Shown: positions 26,236-34,016 of the stretch, one piece after another
Position numbering within the stretch: position 1 is the stretch's first letter
Layout: every line of letters begins with the position of its first letter
Assembly: GCA_946540105.1 (NCBI GenBank)
Contig: CAMNIA010000005.1
Span: forward strand, 1 to 34,016
Direction of reading: 5' to 3'
Source of the DNA: an uncultured Prevotella sp.
GTDB lineage: Bacteria > Bacteroidota > Bacteroidia > Bacteroidales > Bacteroidaceae
Length of the DNA: 34,016 bases
The notes under the pieces: generated by a model
The model's input: only the letters and a program-made list of their open reading frames with translations
What the model was told of the DNA's origin: nothing
Database searches by the model: none
Made by a program: the position numbers and the translations under genes

Positions 26236-27951
26236 ATGAGAAAGGCAAGACTTTTACCTATATTGTTACTATTTGTGGCAGGAGGCGTGAATGTGCAGGC
26301 TCAGGAAGAAGACCTGCGGAAAGACTTTGAGAACTACCGCAAAGGAGCGCATAAGGACTATGACGACTTCCGCAAGCAGGCGCTGATGGAGTATAGCGAC
26401 TTCGTACGCCAGGCGTGGAAGAAATTTGGTGCTGAGCCTGCCGTTCCCGTTCCCCAAGAGGAAGAGATTTTCCCGATGCTCGCCCCAGGTGCCGACCAAG
26501 AGACGGCATCGTGGTTTGGCAGACAGATGGACAAGCTGAAGAACATGTTCAAGAAGAAGGGTAAGAAAGTACCCGACCAGCTAGCACAGGTAGAACAGCT
26601 GCAGAACCAGCAAAAGGCCGAAGAGAAGAAGAAGGAAAAGAAAAACAAGAAGGAAAAAGCTGAAGAGAAGAAGGAGAAAGCTGAGCAGCAGAAGCCTGAG
26701 GCGAAAAAACCTGTCCAGATGGCTGTCAAGCAAGTCATCCAGCCTGCACCCCTCATCAAGCAACCGGAACCGTTGGCTGAAGTCAAGCAGGATAAATTTC
26801 TGGAGAACGATTACGTTGAATTCAGGGTTTTTGGCACTTTATGCAAGGTGCGCATCGGCGAGAACTGCCGTTTTAAACTCAACGGCATCACTTCCGACGA
26901 AATTGCTGACATCATCCGCGACGAATTCCCCAAGACACAGTATGACAACCTGCTATACGACTGTCTGCAGGAGCGCAAGCACCACGACTTGTCGGACTGG
27001 GCATATTACCAGATGCTGCTGACACTAACGCGCAAGTTCTACGGCGAAAACAGCAACGAAGGAACGCTGGTGCTGGCTTTCCTCTACTCGCAGTCAGGCT
27101 ATAAGATGCGTATAGCACACGACGACAGCAACCTATACATGTTGGCTGCCACACGCCACTTCATCTACAACAAGTCCTTCTACTACATGGACGGCGAGTG
27201 GTTTTTCCTGCTTGACGGTCGCAAAGCCGAGAAACTGTCGGTCTGTCAGGCTGGTTTCCCAAAGGAAAGCTCACTGTCACTTCAGATTTCGGCGGCACAG
27301 CGTTTAGACATGAATCCTACTGGCGAGCGTACCATCACCTCCATCAAGAATCCTGACTTCACGTTTACACTTCACTCGAACAAAAACTACCTCGACTTCT
27401 ACGAGACCTATCCCTCGTCGAACATCGACAACAACTTCATGACGCGATGGGCGATTTATGCCAACACGCCACTGGAGAAAGGCATTCGCGACCAACTCTA
27501 TCCGCAGATGAAGGAGAAACTTCAAGGACTCTCCGAACTGGAGGCTGTACAGCAGATGCTGTGGTGGCTGCACGGCAGACTGGACCTCGAAGGCAGCATT
27601 AGCAATTCCGACACCTTCCTGTACCGCTACGACGAAGACTGCTGGGGTGAAGACCGCGCCTTCTTTGGCGAGGAAACGCTATTCTACCCCTACTGCGACT
27701 GCGAGGACCGCTCCATTCTGCTCTCGCATCTGGTACGCGACCTCTTAGGACTCGATGTCATCCTCGTCTACTATCCAGGACATCTGGCAATGGCAGTCGG
27801 TTTCAACGAGCCAGTAGAAGGCGACTTCATCATGCTCGACGGACGGAAGTTCATTGTCTGCGACCCCACCTATATCGGTGCTAGAGTCGGCGAGACGATG
27901 CCAATCGTAAACAACGACGATGCCACCGTCATTCTGTTACAGAAATCATAA
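26236..27951 (+). CDS. Secreted transglutaminase-like protein with N-terminal 11-aa repeats and K/E-rich linker
   Basis: Signal peptide; repeats KDFENYRKGAH/KDYDDFRKQAL/MEYSDFVRQAW; C-terminal CDCEDRSILLSHL...YYPGHLAMAVGF...VCDPTY. Confidence 0.75.
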   Translation: MRKARLLPILLLFVAGGVNVQAQEEDLRKDFENYRKGAHKDYDDFRKQALMEYSDFVRQAWKKFGAEPAVPVPQEEEIFPMLAPGADQETASWFGRQMDKLKNMFKKKGKKVPDQLAQVEQLQNQQKAEEKKKEKKNKKEKAEEKKEKAEQQKPEAKKPVQMAVKQVIQPAPLIKQPEPLAEVKQDKFLENDYVEFRVFGTLCKVRIGENCRFKLNGITSDEIADIIRDEFPKTQYDNLLYDCLQERKHHDLSDWAYYQMLLTLTRKFYGENSNEGTLVLAFLYSQSGYKMRIAHDDSNLYMLAATRHFIYNKSFYYMDGEWFFLLDGRKAEKLSVCQAGFPKESSLSLQISAAQRLDMNPTGERTITSIKNPDFTFTLHSNKNYLDFYETYPSSNIDNNFMTRWAIYANTPLEKGIRDQLYPQMKEKLQGLSELEAVQQMLWWLHGRLDLEGSISNSDTFLYRYDEDCWGEDRAFFGEETLFYPYCDCEDRSILLSHLVRDLLGLDVILVYYPGHLAMAVGFNEPVEGDFIMLDGRKFIVCDPTYIGARVGETMPIVNNDDATVILLQKS

Positions 27952-27974
27952 CAAATCAATTATTTAGAATACTC

Positions 27975-29525
27975 ATGAGAAAAAGACTTTTAACACTGTC
28001 TCTACTTTGCGCAGTCGCTGTGACTTACACAATGGCTCAAGGTATGAAAGTAGTAGAATTCAAGCTTCTGGAGAATGACCTTACTGCCAATACACACGGC
28101 ACGTCGAAACAAGACCAGAACGGCGAGACGGCAGCACTCATCAAAATTCAGACACCAGAGCGCGGCTTTACTTTCGACGGAGGCTCGCTGGGCATCGTAG
28201 CTACCGAGGAACATGCCGGTGAAATCTGGCTTTATGTGCCCCGCCGGGCCCAGAAACTCATCGTTCAGCATGCCGCCTTTGGCGTGATGCGCGACTTCTT
28301 CTACCCCATACCCATAACGGGTGGACGAACCTACGAGATGCTGATTGACATTGGTACGGGTCGCTACGCCACCATCACGTCACAGAAGGCCGGCTCGGAG
28401 ATATACATTGACGGAACACCTGCAGGCAAGGCTCCCGTCTACAACAAATACCTGAACTACGGCAAACACGTCATCGCCGCCAAGAAAGACCGCTATGAAG
28501 GCGAGACTGAGATTTATGTCACCACCAACGATGACAGCAAGAAGGCACGCGTCATCAATGTTGAACAACGCGACATGAGCGACCACTTCGGCAATGTAGA
28601 GGTGAGCGTTGACAACAAAGCCGACATCTGGTTCGAAGGCAAGAACGTGGGTAACGGCAAGTGGGAAACGCAGCTGCGCGAAGGCAACTACGTCGTGGAA
28701 ACACGTAAGGCCGACTGCGACCCTGTCAAGACGTCGTTCACCGTCGTGAAACAACAGCATAACAGCATCAAAGCTGCTGCGCCTACGCCCCACACTGGTG
28801 TACTCAGCGTCTATACACGTCCACGCAACGCACAAGCCACCATCAACGGCAGCCAAGTCATCGACATGACAGAAGCACACACACTGCCTATTGGCACCTA
28901 CCAGCTGGCATTCAGCCGCAAAGGCTATGTACCGAAGAATCAGGAGTTCACAGTCCGTCATAACGAGACTACGCGCGACACCGTAACACTCGAACGTATC
29001 AAATACATCAAACCCAATACCTTCTATTTCGGCGCAGGCTACAGCATCCGACAGCTGGGCGGTATCACAGCGCTGGTAGGCGCTACCTACAAGAACTACG
29101 ACCTGCAGGTAAGCTACACCTTCGGATTAGGCAAGTCGGATAACGTGCATTGGTACTCCACCGACGGCAAGGACACCTATCTCAGCACCATGACATACAA
29201 GCGCTCAACACTCGCCGTCAAGGCTGGTTACCAGTTTGAGCTGACTGAGCGTCTGGGCATCACACCACAAGTGGGTGTTGAGTTCGAACGCTTGTCGGGC
29301 ACTGTTGAGCAGGGAACCAATACCTATGGTGATGGCGCAACCGCCACCTGCATCAGTTTGGGAGCCAAGCTGCTGTTTGCTCCTGTCGAACGCTTCTACG
29401 CCTTTGTCAACCCGGCTTTCTCTATCGCGGCTAAGAAGGACGACAACTTCACGAAGATAGCTGACGCCAGCGACATCAAGGCTGGTGGATTCATGATGAC
29501 TATGGGCGTCATCTTTAACTTCTAA
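27975..29525 (+). CDS. PEGA domain protein with C-terminal outer-membrane beta-barrel-like region
   Basis: GSEIYIDGTPAGKAPVYNKYLNYGKHVIAAKKDRYEG and further PEGA-like repeats; C-terminal aromatic strands ending GVIFNF. Confidence 0.75.
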   Translation: MRKRLLTLSLLCAVAVTYTMAQGMKVVEFKLLENDLTANTHGTSKQDQNGETAALIKIQTPERGFTFDGGSLGIVATEEHAGEIWLYVPRRAQKLIVQHAAFGVMRDFFYPIPITGGRTYEMLIDIGTGRYATITSQKAGSEIYIDGTPAGKAPVYNKYLNYGKHVIAAKKDRYEGETEIYVTTNDDSKKARVINVEQRDMSDHFGNVEVSVDNKADIWFEGKNVGNGKWETQLREGNYVVETRKADCDPVKTSFTVVKQQHNSIKAAAPTPHTGVLSVYTRPRNAQATINGSQVIDMTEAHTLPIGTYQLAFSRKGYVPKNQEFTVRHNETTRDTVTLERIKYIKPNTFYFGAGYSIRQLGGITALVGATYKNYDLQVSYTFGLGKSDNVHWYSTDGKDTYLSTMTYKRSTLAVKAGYQFELTERLGITPQVGVEFERLSGTVEQGTNTYGDGATATCISLGAKLLFAPVERFYAFVNPAFSIAAKKDDNFTKIADASDIKAGGFMMTMGVIFNF

Positions 29526-29575
29526 CCTTTCTCCTTAAATTATATAGTATACTCATAACATAAGACACTTAAGAT

Positions 29576-31006
29576 ATGAAGACCAAGAATATCATCATCA
29601 TGCTGGCCGCACTACCCCTCGTGGCAGGCTTCACAGGATGTAAGTCGGACGACGAGACCTCAGCTCGACCTGCTAAGGAGACGCTGATAGTGCAAGGTGG
29701 CGACATCACCTTCTCCAGCACTGAGGAGAAGAAGTACGTAGCCATCAATGCCGACTGCGCCTGGCACGTGGTCGACTTCCAAGTAAGCGATGCATCTGGA
29801 AATATTGATACCGATAAGTCACAACGCGGTGATTTCGGCGACAAACTGTCGGTGGAACCAATGCGCGGCAACGGCAACGGCACACTCATCATCAACATCA
29901 ACAAGAACAGCGGCACGCTGAAGCGTGGCAACGCATACATCATCCTACAGTCCGACGGCGGTCTGCGCCAACGCGTCAACATCACACAGCTCAGTAATGA
30001 CCCAGGCATGAGTATCGACGGCACTTCTGACGGCGGTCTTGACTTCACAATGGCTGGAGGCGATAAGACGTTGACTATTGAGAGCAATACCGCATGGACC
30101 GTAGAGACAAAGTATGACGGTCTCACCAGCGACTGGATCACGTTGAGCAAGGCAGCAGGAAGCGGCAACGACTTCATCACAGTCACCACCACTGCCGAGA
30201 CTACAGGACAAAACCGCGAGGCTACCCTTTTGTTTAAGTATGACAACAAGGTTGCCAACGTAATTGTACGCCAAGGTGCCAAGACCGACATCACGCTGTC
30301 GCTTGACAAGCAAGGCATACTCTTTACCGCTTTTTATATTCCGGAAGAACATTATGAGTTCGAGAGAGAACACATACAAGAACACTGGGAGAGTCAGACC
30401 GTCAAGGTAACATCCAATGCCAGCTGGTCAGTCAATGTCATTACGAACGATACAGAGTCGTGGCTCAAGGTCGACCGTACCAACGGAATCGGTAACGGTG
30501 AATTCAGCGTCGCATGTAACGCTATGACAACGAACACACAGGGCAAACAGGCTGTTATCGTGGTTGTTGCAGGCAACAAAGCAAGCTACCTATTCATCAG
30601 TCAGGCAGTAGAGGGCTATAGTGTTGACCAACTCACTGTCACGACACTTTACTCGATGTCCGTCTTCAACGACTATGCCAACTTCCGCTTCGACTTTGTC
30701 AATGGGCAACAGGGCAGCAACCAGCCGACTGGTGAGTATGGTGTCGTATACAGTACGGAATACACTGAACCCACTGTTGACAATGGCACCAAAGTGGTTG
30801 CCGGTAGTGGCAAGACTTCAGGTAGCGTAGCAGTAGAGGTTAAGAACCTTCAACCCTCCACCAAGTACTACGTCCGTGGCTTTGTCTATAGCGGCAATGG
30901 TGTAAAGTACACGCCCAACACGGTAACCATCACCACATCAGGCAGCTCCAACCAGCCAGGCGAGAGCGACAACCCAGACCCGCAGCTGGCTCGTCAACAC
31001 TACTAA
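29576..31006 (+). CDS. BACON domain surface lipoprotein with C-terminal FN3-like domain
   Basis: MKTKNIIIMLAALPLVAGFTGCKSDDE lipobox; BACON-like repeats (KTLTIESNTAWTVET...WITLSKAAGSGNDFITVTTTAET); LQPSTKYYVRGFVYSGNG. Confidence 0.82.
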   Translation: MKTKNIIIMLAALPLVAGFTGCKSDDETSARPAKETLIVQGGDITFSSTEEKKYVAINADCAWHVVDFQVSDASGNIDTDKSQRGDFGDKLSVEPMRGNGNGTLIININKNSGTLKRGNAYIILQSDGGLRQRVNITQLSNDPGMSIDGTSDGGLDFTMAGGDKTLTIESNTAWTVETKYDGLTSDWITLSKAAGSGNDFITVTTTAETTGQNREATLLFKYDNKVANVIVRQGAKTDITLSLDKQGILFTAFYIPEEHYEFEREHIQEHWESQTVKVTSNASWSVNVITNDTESWLKVDRTNGIGNGEFSVACNAMTTNTQGKQAVIVVVAGNKASYLFISQAVEGYSVDQLTVTTLYSMSVFNDYANFRFDFVNGQQGSNQPTGEYGVVYSTEYTEPTVDNGTKVVAGSGKTSGSVAVEVKNLQPSTKYYVRGFVYSGNGVKYTPNTVTITTSGSSNQPGESDNPDPQLARQHY

Positions 31007-31039
31007 GATATTCATTTGGTCAACTTAAAAGATGTCAAC

Positions 31040-34016
31040 ATGAATTATTATCAAATATATAAAAAATCGCGGTTTCTCTTGCTAGTAGCGATGCTACTTT
31101 CTGTGTCGTGGATTCATGCACAGAATGAAGAGATATTTGCCGTGGAGCAGAATCAGGAGATAACCCCAAATCAACCTATTACTGCAACACGGAGCGTTAC
31201 CATAACACCAGGTCTTGACTCTGCGTGGCTTACGGACATGTCGATGGGCAGTGCGTGGGTGAATCCATTGGAGTTTATTGCGAGTATTTATTACCCCAGT
31301 TCAACTACGACATACACGTTCGTGAACAGTATGCGTGGTACAAACAACCCGAAGGATGGCGAATTGCAGACTGATGGGACAACTGGAGGCTCTGGCTATA
31401 AGCCTGAGTCTATGAACCTACCTCGTTGCGGCGGTTACGTTGTCTTTGAACCCCAACAAGATGGATCTCTAATTGTCCCCATCCGTGTCTTCACAAATAA
31501 GCCTCTATTTGTTACCGATGGAAATGGCAAAGCCAAGACTGACATCCAGTTCAAGGATGCCAGCGGTCAGACATATACGCTGTTGACAACAACCCTTTGT
31601 GCAGTTTCAGATACTGAAGACGTGACGGGATTCGTATCGTTTAACGTCACTAAAGGTGAGAAGTATTATGTGTTTAGCACAGGTTCTAAGGCACGTTTTG
31701 GTGGCTGTGTCTTCTCTACGGAGACCATCGAGATAGACCCTGCCACAATGAAGGATGTGAAGGATATCCTCGAAGGTGCCACAGCCACTACAGCAGAGCC
31801 CTATGCCGTACTGAGCGACAACAATACTGTGCTGACATTCTACTATGATGACCAAAAAGAGTCAAGAGGCGGTATGGATGTTGGACCGTTTTCAAGTACT
31901 ACTGACAGGATGTGGCATAGTTATAGAGAAAGTATAACCTCTGTCGCTTTTGATGCATCTTTTGCTGACTATACACAGTTGACCAGTACTGCCATGTGGT
32001 TCTATGACTTTACAAATATGAACACAATAAGTGGCTTAAGCAATCTTAAGACTAACAATGTGACGAGTATGTATAGTATGTTTGGTAACTGTACTAGTTT
32101 GCGAAGTCTTGACATCAGTGGCTTAAATACTGCTAATGTAACCAATATGGAAAGTTTGTTCTCTGGCTGTTCTGCATTGACTAGTATAAATCTGACAGGC
32201 ATCAATACGGCCAACGTAACAAACATGGGTTTCATGTTTAATGGATGTTCATCGATTAACGAACTTGATCTGTCAGGATTTAATACTTCCAATGTCACTA
32301 CGATGGTTGCCATGTTCTTTGGTGACTCCCAACTTAAAACTATCTACGTGAGTAATTTGTGGAATGTAGAAAATGTCATCAGCCACAGTAATCTATTTAG
32401 CAACGAAGTCCCCGCTCCCATACGACGTGCGCTGCCAGAGGATAGTGGTGAAAGGTTGTTTGAAAATTGTGAGTTACTTGTGGGAGGAAAAGGTACTTCC
32501 TACAACGCTAATCACGTGAATGTAGATTATGCCCACATTGACGGAGGCGAAAATAACCCTGGCTACTTTACTGATGTCAATACTACTGCTGACAATGACC
32601 TGGAGATTTTTGTCATTGACTCTAATTCCACATTTACATCCGGTGAATCGATTACACCTACTCCGAGCATTGTGCTGACTCCCGGAAATAACACAGAATG
32701 GTTAGTTAACGACTATTTGGGTTTCGATTCTCAGAGGAGTTCAATAGATTTTGCTGCCAATACTTATTATCCCAATAAGACCTTAACTAAGACTTTTTCT
32801 AGGAGCATGTGTGGAACAGACAATCCTGTAGATGACAACGGTTCATCGTATGTTCCACAAGACAAGAATTTGCCTTCTTTAGGTAGTTACTTCATCTTCG
32901 AACCCAAGCAAGACGGTTCGCTGATTCTTCCCGTCTCCATTAATGCCTCAAAGCAGCTCTTTGTGACTGACGGAAATGGAAATATCAACACAGACATTCA
33001 GGTAAAGAATGCTAACGGTCAGACTTTGAGGATGCTCGCTTCGCCCTTGTGTGCATTCTCGGATATGGTCACAAATGGCTTTATATCTATGAACGTCAAG
33101 CAAGGTCAGAAATACTATGTCTTCTGCACTGGCTCTAAGATGCATTTAGGCGGCTATGTGTTCTCGACAGAGGCCATAGAGATTGATTCTGGCACCATGT
33201 CGAATGTAAAGGATGCACTTGCTGGCAGTACTGAGCCTTACGCTATTTTGGCCGACAATACGCTAACATTCTACTATGACAACCAAAGGTTCGCCAAAAA
33301 CGGAATGAGTGTCGGACCATTTACAAATCAATCAGAACGAGAATGGAGTAATCAAACACAAAGTATCACTACGGTTGTTTTCGATGCTTCGTTTGCTAAT
33401 TGCACTACAGTGAATAGTACGGCTTATTGGTTCGATGGTTGTTCTACACTTACATCCATTCGTGGTATAGATAATCTGAAAACTGACAATGTGACGAACA
33501 TGGAATCTATGTTCAACTCCTGTTCCAGTTTGACAAGTCTTGATTTGAGAAGCTTCAATACTGCAAATGTAACGGACATGGCAGGCATGTTCGCACTTTG
33601 TTCCAGTTTGACAAGTCTTGATTTGAGCAACTTCAATACTGCCAATGTGACTAACATGAGAAGAATGTTTTATGATTGTTCTGGCTTGACGGGTCTTCAT
33701 TTAAGTAATTTTAATACAGGTAAAGTGAAATACATGGACAGTATGTTCCAGAACTGTTCCAATATAACAACCATCACCGTTGGTGAAGGATGGACAGTTG
33801 AGAATCTTCAAATCGGCAAGCAAATGTTTTTGAATTGTACTAGCCTTAAAGGTGGAGCTGGAACTACTTATGATGCAAGTCATGTTGACCACACCTATGC
33901 CCATATTGACGGCGGTGAGAACAACCCGGGTTACTTCACTGATGCCAATGCTAGCACGGAACCGACGTTCGACTACAATGGTGTGCTGACGGTTAATGGT
34001 CAAACGACGATGCAAG
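31040..34016 (+). CDS. BspA-like/DUF285 26-residue-repeat surface protein, truncated by window end (not in ORF track)
   Basis: Continuous frame from ATG 31040 to the edge (992 codons, no stop seen); signal peptide MNYYQIYKKSRFLLLVAMLLSVSWIHAQ; repeats such as FNTANVTNMRRMFYDCSGLTGLHLSN. Confidence 0.9.
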   Translation, partial: MNYYQIYKKSRFLLLVAMLLSVSWIHAQNEEIFAVEQNQEITPNQPITATRSVTITPGLDSAWLTDMSMGSAWVNPLEFIASIYYPSSTTTYTFVNSMRGTNNPKDGELQTDGTTGGSGYKPESMNLPRCGGYVVFEPQQDGSLIVPIRVFTNKPLFVTDGNGKAKTDIQFKDASGQTYTLLTTTLCAVSDTEDVTGFVSFNVTKGEKYYVFSTGSKARFGGCVFSTETIEIDPATMKDVKDILEGATATTAEPYAVLSDNNTVLTFYYDDQKESRGGMDVGPFSSTTDRMWHSYRESITSVAFDASFADYTQLTSTAMWFYDFTNMNTISGLSNLKTNNVTSMYSMFGNCTSLRSLDISGLNTANVTNMESLFSGCSALTSINLTGINTANVTNMGFMFNGCSSINELDLSGFNTSNVTTMVAMFFGDSQLKTIYVSNLWNVENVISHSNLFSNEVPAPIRRALPEDSGERLFENCELLVGGKGTSYNANHVNVDYAHIDGGENNPGYFTDVNTTADNDLEIFVIDSNSTFTSGESITPTPSIVLTPGNNTEWLVNDYLGFDSQRSSIDFAANTYYPNKTLTKTFSRSMCGTDNPVDDNGSSYVPQDKNLPSLGSYFIFEPKQDGSLILPVSINASKQLFVTDGNGNINTDIQVKNANGQTLRMLASPLCAFSDMVTNGFISMNVKQGQKYYVFCTGSKMHLGGYVFSTEAIEIDSGTMSNVKDALAGSTEPYAILADNTLTFYYDNQRFAKNGMSVGPFTNQSEREWSNQTQSITTVVFDASFANCTTVNSTAYWFDGCSTLTSIRGIDNLKTDNVTNMESMFNSCSSLTSLDLRSFNTANVTDMAGMFALCSSLTSLDLSNFNTANVTNMRRMFYDCSGLTGLHLSNFNTGKVKYMDSMFQNCSNITTITVGEGWTVENLQIGKQMFLNCTSLKGGAGTTYDASHVDHTYAHIDGGENNPGYFTDANASTEPTFDYNGVLTVNGQTTMQ
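33521..33627 (+). repeat. Exact 29-bp direct repeat, 78-bp period, within DUF285 repeats
   Basis: tgttccagtttgacaagtcttgatttgag at 33521 and 33599. Confidence 0.95.

Noticed and set aside
26581-26786. Hydrophobic minus ORFs opposite the K/E-rich linker (FFFSSAFSFLFFFSFFFSS)
   Set aside because: Reverse complement of AAG/GAA codons always gives Phe/Leu/Ser runs; not a membrane protein.
28380-28961. 193-aa minus ORF opposite the PEGA gene
   Set aside because: Antisense shadow; no supporting features.
32002-32313. Repetitive minus ORFs at 32002-32313 and 33424-33657 (VTLAVLKLLKSRLVKLEQ)
   Set aside because: Their repeats are simply the reverse strand of the DUF285 26-residue repeats.

Overview
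This 34-kb window looks chromosomal and comes from a Bacteroidales/Prevotella-like genome. The main signs are Bacteroidetes TAnnTTTG promoter boxes, BACON, DUF4292 and DUF285 proteins, and a lipoprotein export signal. Positions 1-26 kb are mostly housekeeping: a NifU-like/GGGtGRT pair, tRNA-Leu(UAA), an RND efflux adaptor and pump, rsmI, a TGS-like/PRK nucleoside kinase, a Na/Pi symporter, a large TonB-dependent receptor, an acyl-CoA ligase-prfB-small ORF-CYTH cluster, argE-like M20, a dut-TPR-DUF4292-EnvC cluster, and DUF3467 plus a membrane AraC-type regulator. Positions 26-34 kb are the accessory-looking part: a co-directional surface gene cluster encoding a secreted transglutaminase-like protein with 11-residue repeats, a PEGA/beta-barrel protein, a BACON surface lipoprotein, and a very long BspA/DUF285-type protein. 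That last protein is one open frame from 31040 to the window edge and is absent from the supplied ORF track. Other notable items are a 49-aa membrane small ORF missing from the track, recurrent intergenic 7/8-bp A-rich tandem arrays (one placed where the -33 elements of two divergent promoters should be), and a 21-bp-spaced direct repeat downstream of the AraC-type regulator. Family assignments come from motif recognition only; no searches were run.
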